From Ifrita kowaldi (Eukaryota > Chordata > Aves > Passeriformes > Cinclosomatidae), in contig VZRS01001383.1 of NCBI GenBank assembly GCA_013398055.1, positions 4,746 through 68,745 on the forward strand: DNA of 64,000 bases, read 5' to 3'. The notes below the pieces were generated by a model. The model was given only the letters and a program-made list of their open reading frames with translations, was not told the origin of the DNA and did not search any database. Both the position numbers and the translations under genes were made by a program. How positions within the stretch are numbered: position 1 is the stretch's first letter; each line of letters begins with the position of its first letter. Shown here piece after piece: positions 1-10,849 of the stretch.

Positions 1-1305
1 GGGAAGTGACTCTTGCAGTTTGTAGAGGTAGTATGACAAAATATGCATTATCAGAACCTGATGTGTTCAAATGTGTTCAAACATTCAGCCAGGCTGGTCC
101 TTCCTACACATAATTCAGGTTAATATTTCAAAATGTTTGTCTTAATACTCTAATTCAAAAGGACCTTTCTATGACAGGTTGACCGAGACAGTCCATCATG
201 CCACTTATGATTTGGTCTCCATTAAGTCCATACCTGCATAAGCAGAAGAGATCACATTTTAATTATTGTTGCAAATTAAGTTAAACAATGGAAAATAGGT
301 TGCAAATACGTTCTGTCTACAAAAAAATATTTAAAATTTCAGCAGGGGAGGTTTTTTCTAACTTGGTATATTTGCGATAACAAAAATGCACTATGCACAG
401 CGTTAAATTATGCTGCCTCTTTCCTACTGAAGATTTTCAATTTAAGTTTGATCCATTCAATTATTTTCCTGCAAGACAACCACCTAAATTTTGTTAGACA
501 ACTGGAAATAAAGTGAAAAGTAATATTATTGAAAGGAATATTTGGCTGTGTTTTCAGTGGGCTGTTCATATTTGAAAAACCCCACATTTTTTCATTTTAG
601 CTATAAAACGAGCTACTCCCAGCTCTTTTCCCTGGACATTGCAAAGCAACCATCTAGAACATGCTCTGAGACTGACAACTTTCTTCCATATATGGGTAAC
701 ATTTTAATTTTCCCTAGACTGTATTTGAAGTCTTGTTATAAAATGTGTAGGGATCAAAATCCCTCCTTCTGAGCCAAAACATTAAAAGCCAAGTGTTTTA
801 AAACTTAAGATGACCGAATGCCAGGCAGATTACGCACCTAAAGTTCCATGCAGATGTACTCCACAGGCAACATTTAAACTCTATTTGGGTATGTCTGAGA
901 GGTCGGAAGGAAATCTTTTGCCTGGAAGGAGAAACATACAGAGTGCACCTACCTTCTGTATATCCATTCATAAGCTCTGTGCCTGGATATAAAGAAATAG
1001 GAATACATAAATCAATTATAGAGTCTAGTGGAAAAAAAAAAAAAAACCCTGCCTTAATTTCTCAAACCAAGGAGAAAAGTTAACATCTCATGTTATTTCC
1101 ATCTTCTCCAATGAAAACCACTGTAGTGTAAATTACATTGGTACTAAGGTACAGTTTATGCGTAGGAGTAGCTGAAAAATTCAGCGATTGCACAAATTAG
1201 TACAAAAGAGGCCTTCCTTTCATAACAACACAAAATACTATTAATTCACATCAAGTTAGAGAGCTCACATTCAAGTTAAGTCAGTTTATGTGGCAGATGG
1301 TATAT

Positions 1306-1340
1306 CCACGAACACGGTATATTCGTATATGTATTCGTGG
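1306..1340. repeat. Short imperfect hairpin with 7-bp perfect arms
   Basis: CCACGAA at 1306-1312 is the exact reverse complement of TTCGTGG at 1334-1340. The interior is AT-rich and can pair only partly. The arms contain CpG, which is otherwise rare here. It could be a chance palindrome or a remnant of a terminal inverted repeat. Confidence 0.4.
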
Positions 1341-3506
1341 TGTATTTATGGGGGTGAAAGACATACCCGATTCAAAATGAGTTGTAATGCTCTGTGATGG
1401 CTGGACTTCATTCAAAACAGACATTCCTCAAACACATATTCTTTAAACATTGTCTGTGTAAGTGTAATGTACAATAGTTTCCAGAAGATTTGTCTCAAAT
1501 GTACTGAACAGTTGCCCTTAATGAATTAAATGCTCACCCATGAAGGAACTCAAGGCTGGCATAATGTGATCCTTGTGCTTCAAGAATGGACTTCCCATGC
1601 CTCCACAAACAGGATGAGCTGTTGAGATGGAGAAACTCATCTAAAATCTCTGGGAAAAAGGGAATTATGATCAACAATCATGGTCCTTGGACAGAAGACT
1701 GTTCCAACTCATCTAGGAAGGATTGAAAGTGACATCAGCATTCTCCACTTGAAAACTTCCAGCTTCAAGTTTCTTCATTTCACTAGGATTGAAAGACTAG
1801 ATTTAAAGTTTCATCCTAATTTCAGTCCCTACATGAAATTTGTTTCAGGTAATTTGTTTCAGGAATTAAGAACAGGATCAGAGGAAGTGACTATTGTGTC
1901 CCACCTCCTGAGTGAACACTCCTAAGGATGTTATCTAATAAGGATATAAAGAAATCTTATGTATTACATTGGAAATCTAACATTTCTTTCTCCTTGCACC
2001 CAAAATGTTGTAGTGATAACTGGAATACCATTAATGTAACAAAAAGATGTCTCTCCCACAACACAGCAGCTGGTCAAGAAACACAGCTGCTGGGAAGACC
2101 GGCTAAAGGATTTAAATAAAAAGGTCTATAGCTTCAGGAAACCTCATTATTATGGAAGCTCTGGAGCTGTCAGCTGAAGGACAATTCAACTTACAAACAC
2201 AACTTGACAGAGAGAAGAAGAAATTTCCTCTGAGTCATGCCAAGCTCAGGACAATGCAGCCATACTACAGCGAACCTTAGGAACGTACCTTTCACAGAAA
2301 TATGAAGTTACTTCTTCTTGTTCTCATGGACCAAGAGCTCCTGTAGGAGACATGTGTCCGACCTTCCTGCTCTCAAAGAAATTGATAATACCAGAATCCT
2401 AAATAACCTTTACTTTTCTCAGTGTTTATGAATGAGAAGTGTATGTTTGCATTTCTCCACCTCTGTTACACTTTATCATCTATGGAACAATAAATATTCA
2501 CTTAAGGACTACCATACTGCATCTAATCTCTCCATTTTGAAGATTCATAGAGTGAGAGAGAAGTATTATGAGCTATGTAAGTCAGTCCTCTCCACCATTT
2601 CTTTTTCTGGCTCCCAGCAAACCATAGCTCTGGATCTTACTGGGCACCAATTTCTAGATGGTTCAATGCATACACCAGTAACAAATAATCCCCTCTTCCA
2701 TAATGCTCTAACCTCTTATATTCTTGACCACTATAACGTCCTGTGGCTGGCTGTATTCCTGTGTGAAAAGGATACTTTTTACTGATTTTGGATTTATAAA
2801 TGGCACTTCTCCTGCAATTCTGCTGAACTCTGTCATATCTCTCCATTGCTGTATCTTACAGATGAGAGATATGGAAGTCATTCCATGTGGATGCTATCTT
2901 GAATTGACCGTACTTTACCATCATCAAAACCATTACTCTATGACATATGCATTTTTTTAATGCTGACTGAGCCAAAGAAAACTTGCTGGTTTTCGGATTT
3001 CTGCATAAGCTTCTAGGACCAGCAATTTAAAAAGAGCTCTTTGAACATATTCAATAAGTAGAATCAAGACAAAACAAGCATGACACCATAACCTCAGTTT
3101 TACGAAGTATACACTACAGCTTAATCTTAAATATAGAGTTAGATTTATGGCAAAATTTTTAAAAGTGCAAAAGCATTTTAGGAGCAAAATTCCTTGTGAC
3201 TTTCGGTGAATGTATGATCCAACATCACCCAGACACCTTTGAATAACTCATGCATAGGACCTCAAACTTATATTGTAAAAAATTTAGGACCTTTTCAGCT
3301 GCAGGAAATTCCTCAACTCTTCTCCTAAAAATGCACTTGGCCTTGTGCAGGAGGAACTTTCGTCCAGTAGAGTCTTCTAAAACATATCTAAAGTTAACAT
3401 ATATTTGCAAGAATGTTCAGAGGATCAAGAGGTCTACTTTATATGCATTCCATTTTTTGCATATTACTGTTAACTGTCAATGAACTTTATATTAATCTCT
3501 ATCTCT

Positions 3507-3523
3507 GTGTATATATATATATT
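3507..3523. repeat. (TA)n microsatellite, short
   Basis: About eight TA units in a row, set in an AT-rich stretch that continues to about 3545. Confidence 0.8.
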
Positions 3524-4280
3524 AAATATATCATTCATATGAATATTCCATAAAATCAGCACTTTTTTCATTTTATCAAAATATTCCTCTCAGGGGTTTG
3601 TGGCCATTGGGAATATAAGTATATCCCTAACACTGTCCATCTGTCCCTGTAAAACAGCACAGGCAGAGTGCCAAATATGGTTTTTGGAGCAAGGAGTTGT
3701 TCTCCTCAAAATGTTTCCAGAGACCCATTGTGACTATGAGCCCTCAAAATTAAACCTGGCCTTGAAGCTCCAGGGAGTGACACAGCTGCTAACACACTTT
3801 ACACTGCCTGAGCACCCTCACCTGAGTGTGGCCAAGCAATTTGCTGGTCTGCAGTAGTGAGGACAGACACGTGGGACTTCATGATGCTCATAGAGAATTT
3901 GCCTTACTTTACTGAACACTGCACTTCTTGATCACTACAAGGAACATCACTGAAGTTTCTGTTAGTTATGGCTATTGACAAAATGCAGTTAAAAGAAAGA
4001 AATCCAGTGACCCACATAACTGACTTTAAGTTGATGTGTGGACCATACAAGGAACACAAGAATACTGACATCATTTCATGGGATATGAAATCCCTCATCT
4101 GGGCTGTCAAGGGAGAAGTCACATAAAAAAACAAGCCTTTTTAATTTTAGACGGAGCCACACTTGGGACGACCCAGAAAAGTCGTCATGTTGCTTTCTTT
4201 CAAAAGGTACCTCTGGCCTTTTATGAGATGACATTTAAATTCCACGGCCATCCTAGCAGAAGCAGTCTAATTTTTACAAG

Positions 4281-4560
4281 GTGCTGAGTGGCAGCGATTG
4301 TGGTGTCCACTCACTGCTTTGTGTTCCCAGGACAGTTTGCACCAAGGTGGCTGTGCAGCACAAGCAGCAATGGGTAATGCTCTGTGTCTCAGAGCAGGCA
4401 CAGACTGAAGACCCTGCATTGTCATTTGATCTCGAGGAATGCAGACTATTCCAGGAGAGGAGCTCATGAATGCTCCATAAAATGGTGCCACAACTGGCCA
4501 AAACGCTGGGTAGCTCTGAAGCAGTCTCTCTTGTGACACTGCTTTCACACTATCTCACAA
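4281..4560. other. GC-richer patch with open frames on both strands
   Basis: This patch is clearly less AT-rich than its surroundings. It has frames of 62 codons on + (4281-4469) and 93 and 75 codons on - (4267-4548, 4274-4501). A pyrimidine run ending in CCCAG lies near 4330, which is acceptor-like. No protein family is recognisable. It could be an old transposable element fragment, a lncRNA exon or a conserved element. Confidence 0.3.
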
Positions 4561-4899
4561 ACAGCCGTAACCCTGTCAGCAATAAGATCTGCTGCATGTT
4601 TCAAATTGTAACACTTAACCATTGTGAAAGGGTAAGCTAGCTGCAGACATCTGACTATCAGCTCTGACAAACAAAATAGCACTTCAGTGATCTGCTGAGC
4701 TGTGCTGATTAGTTGTAAACCTTTTTTCTTTAACCTTTCAAATAATTCTTCTACAAACTACTGTGAGCAATTCCTCTCAAATCATGTTTTCAACACATCA
4801 CTTTAATGGAATTCACCCACATCGATAAAATTATCTTCTCTGCAGTAACCAAGGATATTAAGGATTAAGAAGAGAGCGAAAAATGCAAGAACTAGACAG

Positions 4900-5137
4900 A
4901 TGCATATGGAACAAAAAGCTCCTACCCACACATCTTTCCAGGAAGAAATAAAGATATTTACTTTGGGTGAAATCCCACTGGGAACCATCATATCCCACTT
5001 ACACCTACCTTTTGCTATCTCTACTCTTCAGGAAGATGCCTCAGTGCCGCAAGACACACAACAGCCCAACCCACAGTACTTACTGCTAAGTGAGTTGGGA
5101 CTGGAATTAAAAGCAGAGGAGACCAAATTGTCATAAG
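4900..5137 (+). other. Candidate coding exon (A), gene not recognised
   Basis: The frame is open from 4900 to the TAA at 5134-5136. Inside it, a good acceptor-like site (pyrimidine tract ending CTCTTCAG, AG at 5030-5031) opens an exon at 5032. Two donors are possible: AA|GTGAGT after 5089, which matches the consensus well, and AAG|GTATGA after 5137. The other two frames from 5032 hit stops, so only one is usable. The translated stretch is glutamine-, proline- and leucine-rich (it includes QPNPQYLLLSELGLELK) with no known domain. Using the first donor, the 58-nt exon ends in a phase compatible with the open frame starting at 5258. It may equally be chance or a non-coding exon. No homologue is recognised. 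Confidence 0.2.
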
Positions 5138-5257
5138 GTATGATTAATGTGCTCTAGCCTCAATTATTCGTGGAAATGCAATGTAGAAGCTGCAGAGGAA
5201 AATGCTGATGTCTTCTGCACTATTTTGAAACTACATCTTTCTGGTAGCTGACACTAG

Positions 5258-5459
5258 GCAAAATGTCCCCCAAAGAACCAGGGCCTGGGAAACAGTACCT
5301 GAACATGCTCATACCAGTAAATGGCGACTTCCATCCGCCTGCCAAGAATCCACAGCAGAAATATGCGGCAGATAACTTTTCTTCAATGCTTTCAAACGTA
5401 CGGGAGGTTCTGCAAAGGCAAAAATCTCCAGAGGAAAGATTGATCTTAGAAGTGTGAAT
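5258..5459 (+). other. Candidate terminal coding exon (B), gene not recognised
   Basis: This frame runs from an AG at 5256-5257 through ATG 5263 to TGA at 5455-5457. Its product is about 64 residues, hydrophilic and mixed in charge, ending in KSPEERLILEV. Amino-acid use looks more protein-like than most frames in the window, and several CpG-containing codons occur (CCG, GCG, GTACGG). CTGAC just upstream could be a branch point, but it sits only a few bases from the AG and the pyrimidine tract is weak. An antisense frame of 99 codons (5220-5519) covers the same bases, which weakens the case. Joined to exon A through a 168-nt intron (5090-5257), the frame is kept. I do not recognise the protein. 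Confidence 0.2.
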
Positions 5460-5607
5460 CCTTATGTTCACTGAAAAACGTGAAACTGTTCCAAATGTTC
5501 CTGTACCTTGGATGGACACAATCCATGTACTTCTAGCATGTACTTTCTATTTAAGGCTGCAGTTCTGCAAGTTAGTGAAACGAGTCTGCAATTCAAGCAT
5601 GTTGGTG

Positions 5608-5650
5608 GCTCTACAGAAGTCAATGGGCCACAGAGTTACACTGAATTAGA
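5608..5650. repeat. Probable half of an old fold-back repeat
   Basis: The segment contains ACAGAAGTCAATGGGCCAC followed by GAGTTACACTGAATT. This resembles the GAAGTCAATGG...GTTACAC...AAT blocks of palindromic repeats that I recall as common in reptile and bird genomes. The complementary left arm is not visible, so only half seems to survive. Identification is from memory. Confidence 0.4.
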
Positions 5651-6654
5651 TGTACCTTGTTAAACAGACTGCTGAATGGGCTGAAGACATGAATAATAAC
5701 CAATCTTTCAGAGGCATTTCAGTGCAACAATCAGCTTGAGCAGCAGCCATGGCCCCTGGCTCTACAGCAATACAAACAGAAACAGTGAACAAGAAATCAG
5801 CCCCAAATATCTGAGTCAGCATTGAATAATGTAGTTTCAGATACTCTAACACAGACTTTCATTTTCATTATTACTATCCTAGTTTGTGATATTGAATTAT
5901 TTTGCTTTCCTAAACGTATGAGGTATATGTGGTATTGCTGCTGCTGGGCTCCTTCTAGCAACATTTCAATGCAACAGCCATATAAATACATTACAGGGGT
6001 TCTCTTCTCCAAGCTTTGCAGTTCCTGAAAGTTTTGTTAAAACAAGCTTCTGAATAGAAGAGAGAGCATATTGATCCCACTCACACAGCGCAATGTTATC
6101 CTCACCATTTGCTAGACACCAGTGAATCCGCACGGGATCTCAGCCTTCAGCATGAACTCTGCAGGAAACCAGGCTTCATTGCCCCTGCCACTCACACAAC
6201 TATTTATACTTCAGCTCTTTCATTCACACATCGCAATAAACAGTTTTGCCATGACTCCTTCTTTCACATGGCTGTACTTGACCCTGTTCAAACACATGCA
6301 CACATAAACACACACAGTTTGTGTGGAGAGTCCAGATCCCTTTTTCAATAAATAAATAGCTGTATAGATGTATAAATGAAAACAACAAAAGAATCAGTGA
6401 TAGAGGACAAGAGCTGAAGATCTGCGTTGTGGACTGGGTGTATCAGCACACACCTCGTGGTGAACTGTGTTGAAAACAGACTTCTTGCAAGCTCTTCCCA
6501 CACAAGTTACTGAGATTTAAATCCCTCAGTCTGATATGGCTTACTGTACTTGTGTTTATTTGTGCAGTGAGAAGTCTACAGAGATAGCATAAAGAGTTTT
6601 CAGCTTCATGGAATGCTTTAAGTTGTAGCCCTCTTAAAAAGCACATTCCTACCT

Positions 6655-6775
6655 GGACTGCCGCTCCAGAGCCAGCATCCCCGGAGGCCCCTTCTATTGT
6701 TGCAGTGTTAGTGTCATCACTCCATTAGGAGCCCACCGGAGGCTGTGTGCCTAATTCAGAGAGTGCACCTGTACA
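6655..6775. other. Small GC-richer patch
   Basis: About 120 bases with clustered C and G (for example CTGCCGCTCCAGAGCCAGC and CCCACCGGAGGC) in an AT-rich context. It has no open frame of note and carries an ATTGTTG SOX-like core. It may be a regulatory or old repeat fragment; function is not visible. Confidence 0.25.
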
Positions 6776-9700
6776 AGCATAGGAAGAATGACAATTCCTG
6801 GCTCTGCTTTGGTGTGAAGTGCTTTTTTGTAAAACAAAACAAACTATTCATGCCACGATGAAAAATAACTTCTGCTGTACCTGTCAAAGGATCAGTGGGT
6901 CTTTTCTAGTGAGTGAATGAGCATTGGATGGTCTTTCTTAAGCCAGTGGAGAAAAGAAAACAGTTCATGCAAGTAAATATATATAACACAGGACTATACT
7001 TAGCTGTCCTTAGGCCAGCTAAATAGTATTTTACAGAAGATATAAGCCATGGTGCTTCTATGGAATATTTACAGAGAACAAGCTGAGGACACCATGAAAT
7101 TATCTGTGCACAGAGAAGTGAAGGCACTTTTGCACCTTTCCATCTCCACCGAGCTGAGCTCCCCACAGCTACTCAGGGCTCATGGCTTTTGCGCCAGCCT
7201 TTCATGGCTTGGGGGCCACACACATGCCACGCTCCTGCTTTGTTTTAGATAAAAAGCAGTGTGTTTGAAATTGTCTGAATTACATTTCAGTCCCTGGTGT
7301 CCTACAGGGAAGGGCAGTTTCACGTTCCCTTGCTAATGCTTAGCAGGAAGGCGATGCTACTGAGAACAGAGTCCAGGCTAGTCAGTCCATTGGAGTTATC
7401 TGTAAGTAGGGCTGATAACATTTCTAATCCTAGTGCTCAGCCAAATGTACAAGGTGATTCAGCTTGTTTCCAGTTACGAAAAAAATAGGAGGCAATGAAA
7501 TCAGGCGTCTCTTCAATGCAACTTGGTTTACAAAGATGTTAAATCCTTTCTTCTCCAGACTTTCCTCCTTGCTCTATGTACTTGTGCTGGATAGGCATGG
7601 TACTCTCCCTATGCCCTTTTCAGCTTCTCCCACAGATTCACAAAAATATATCTAGTAAACTGCCATTCACCTGTATATATATCATATGAGCCTTTGTTCT
7701 GTAAAATGAGGTGTTGTGAATGGATATTGCTAATTCAGCACTATTGCGGGGAGGGGGAAGAGTGTCACTAGTTCAAGAAAAAAAGTCTATTTAGTTCTAT
7801 CTATGCAGTTATCCAGAGTTCCAGACAGAATTCTCAACCAGGTAACACCATAGAGACTCAAGTTAACATTGAGCAGACACTAAAATCCGGATTTCCTTTT
7901 AGATACCACATCTCATGGGGTCATCCAGAATGTTATCTCATTTATTAAAAAATGGTTACAATACGGATCGCAAAAGCCCTTTTCTAATAATTAGGAAAAC
8001 TTGTTTGACTGTATTTTAGATGCAGTGCTATATAATGTCCTTATTTCCATACAGTAGGAAACCCAAGTAAAATGCTGGAATTCTAACTTATGGTCGAAGA
8101 TCTTGCAGCAGCTTCTCAAAAGGTGCAAATATTTGCCTAGATTATTGTATTTACAATTCCAAAAATATTTCTTCTGTTGAAGGTCTGTGTACAAGACACT
8201 ACTCCAAACCATTTTTAAGGGAATTTTGACATAAATGAAACTTTATGCTGGCATGGCAAGTGAAGTACTTGATTAATAAAGAGTTTCACTGTTTTCAAAC
8301 ACATATTCCATGCAGGCTCATTTGAAGAAAACCGCAAGTGGAGAATGCTTTACTGCTTCCAGTCACAAGGGGGTTGTGTATTTCAATCCTGCTTACACAG
8401 TCAGCTTACTTTGGAGCTCTGGTAGGAAAGAAACATGACCAGGAGAAATAATGCTACATTCAGTGACCCTGCCCTTAGAATCAATTGGCCTGATGGGAGA
8501 ACTTTTTTTCTCTCTTTTGCTACTGTTTTCTTAGTTTTTAACCTTTTAATACTTAATATTTCTTGAAAGATCATCTTTAGAGAAATGTCTACTGTTCACA
8601 GATGAGAAGTACTGACTGAAATGGCCTTCTGACACTGTAAATGGGAAGGCAAGACGTATCAACAGCTGATGTATAAGTAATGTACATGCTCATACTCTTT
8701 TAGAGATGTTTGGGGATGATTTATTATTTTCTGATTTAAATATTGGTGTTTAAGTATACAGTTGAGATATTTACATTACAAAGGGATTGGTCTTCAACCA
8801 CTGTAAAAAGTGAAAGAAGAGGACAAACAGGTCTAATGAAATCTTCAGAGAATTCAAAAAGTCTTGAAAATCTAGAAAATAAAATAATAATCATTTCTAA
8901 TAGGCTGTGGAGTAGCCACCCACTAGGCTTGGATTTCTGGTTGTAGCCCTATCTCTAGGGTATTTGAAAATCTGATTGAACAAAGCAATAGAACACACTG
9001 CAGGTAAAATGAAATGCAAAGTAAAGATCATTACTTATTTTTTCTCCATCCCATAAACCCTTACTGTCAGGCAAGGAAGGAGTGGAACTGCTTCAGTCAT
9101 TGGTGCTGCTTCCTGGCCGGCTGGCATGTAGACAAGATGGATTAGCTGGTGATGATCACTGACTGCTGGTGAAGCTGCCATTACCTATAGAGTATGTTTA
9201 AAATGACAATTTGAACCAGTGTTTTAAAAAACAGCTTTTAACTTTGTACACACACAGTAGCACTGATAACCTTTTTGTCCAAAGACAAACACGGAGCATA
9301 GTTTATTGTGGCATGCTAAGCAACTCACTGCCTGTCCAAGCTTCATGTACAAAACGAGTCTGCCCTTACAAGTGTTCCTGCTTTTGCTTCAGTCTCGCAG
9401 CCTCACTCTGGAAGTCTGGGCAGCTGTGCTCTTTGCCTACATACATGAAAACAGGACAGATTAACACAATCATGTCTCATCTTGCCATATAACTGCTTCA
9501 CCCTTCTTTCAGCAAGGGCTAAATCTCTTAAGATTCAAAAGCAGAGAGCCTTCCCCTCTTAAACTAAGCAACCACTTGATATGACTGAATCAGAGTAAGT
9601 ATGCTGAAGCAAACTGGTTACAAGCAATGACTAATTTCTGCTTTCAACTTCCTCTCTTTCTCAGTGTTCTCAAGTATTTACTGTTCCCCACAGTGATAAC

Positions 9701-9825
9701 TTGTTTCTTTAGGAATGAATCATTACCACTGAATTTGTCTCAAAAGACCACACTTATAATGCACATTCTTTCCACTTTCAGGTGCTCTTCTGAACCACAG
9801 TGCTCCAGAGACAGGTCCATAATGA

Positions 9826-9857
9826 AATAAAAAAGAAAAAGAAAAAGAAAAACAAAA
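9826..9857. repeat. (AAAAAG)n-type A-rich microsatellite
   Basis: Runs of A broken by single G at regular spacing, four times in a row, starting with an AATAAA-like string. No upstream LINE tail is recognisable. Confidence 0.75.
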
Positions 9858-10419
9858 GATGGGTTTTTGTCTGAATACATAGATATATTTTCACAATTTC
9901 TATGATTTAAGTTCTAAAATAAAAATGTATGACCAAGTACAGGATAAATTTTGCTATTTCATGTTTTGAGGTACTCACTAACTAGAGCTTTAACTGATTG
10001 GTTCTTGGGAATTGTTCAAGACTTCTAGCTAAAATACATACCAGTAACAACAGTTTTGACTTCAAACCTTCTAACCTCCACATGGCAGTACTTCAGAAGA
10101 CAAGGTATTATCATCATCATTAAAACATACCAGCTAAATGATAGAAACAGCTCATATCCAGCCTGTCAAAAAGAAAATCAAGCCTGCAGTGGGATGTTTC
10201 TCCACTCTTATTTTGCTTGAACACACACACCATTACCTCACCTAATCGGTGGTAGGTGCTTTATTTCAATGACAAAAGATTTTTCTTTCTATTTTGTCTA
10301 CCTGTTGCCACTACTGGGTTTACCCTGTCAAAAATCTTTTCACTCAGCACTCGTGGGGTTGCATCTGGATGCTGCCTGCAGTTTTTAGCCTTCTCATACA
10401 AGACAGAAGTTAATAGCCT

Positions 10420-10846
10420 AGGAAACATTCAGCAGAAGAGAGCCATGATGGTGCACACTTGTTCCAGGAGGAGAGGCTGGGGAGACAAGGTTGTCCAACC
10501 TGGAGAAGGGCCAGTATCAGGGTGTCCCAACAGCAGCCATAGAGAGGGGGTCCCAACCAGTGCCATAGGGAGGCTTCAAGGAGATGGCACTGTCTGGAGA
10601 GCAAGTAGAGGTCATAAACTGAAAGAGGACAGGTTCAAGATTGAAAGGAAAGAGATTTCCACATGACTGCACCAAGGCAGTGGAGAAGGTTGCTCAGAGA
10701 AGCTCTGTAGTCCCTACCTTTAGGGGCTTTCAAGACCCATCTGATACAGCCCTGAGCAGGCTGCATGAGCATGAGCTGACCCTACTTGGAGCAGAAGGCT
10801 GGACTGAACACCTGCCAAAGTCCCTTCCTTTGACTGCGTATCTGAG
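10420..10846 (+). mobile_element. CR1 LINE, 3' portion, old and 5'-truncated
   Basis: The order of blocks follows the CR1 3' region: an AGCAGAAGAGAGCCATGATGG-like start, GGAGGAGAGGCTGGGG, GTCCAACCTGGAGAAGGG, AAACTGAAAGAGGACAGGTTC, GTTGCTCAGAGAAGCTCTG, TTTCAAGACC, AGCTGACCCTACTTGGAGCAG and GGCTGGACTGAA...AAGTCCCTTCC. The terminal ATTCTRTG-like tail is degraded. Frames of up to 136 codons over this element (10256-10666) are artefacts of the repeat. CR1 elements are normally truncated at the 5' end by incomplete reverse transcription, which fits. Many substitutions suggest an old insertion. Confidence 0.85.
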
Positions 10847-10849
10847 TCA

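Larger units (their letters stand above)
1..4280. other. AT-rich non-coding stretch, no gene recognised
   Basis: I see no gene here. Short open frames occur on both strands (up to 117 codons at 2432-2785 on +) but have no recognisable domain, and the antisense strand is open over part of the same bases. Contents I can name are a 15-nt poly(A) run at 1032-1046, a small inverted repeat at 1306-1340 and a short TA run at 3507-3523. Confidence 0.6.
5660..10419. other. Non-coding stretch, no gene recognised
   Basis: Only short frames, none with a recognisable product. It contains a GC-richer patch at 6655-6775, a CA-rich run around 6290-6325 and an A-rich microsatellite at 9826-9857. The rest is AT-rich single-copy-looking sequence. 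Confidence 0.6.

Noticed and set aside
2432..2785. 117-codon plus-strand frame
   Set aside because: No recognisable motif, overlapped by frames on both strands, and of a length expected by chance.
10256..10666. 136-codon plus-strand open frame
   Set aside because: More than half lies within the CR1 fragment at 10420-10846 and not in CR1's coding frame; a chance frame in a repeat.
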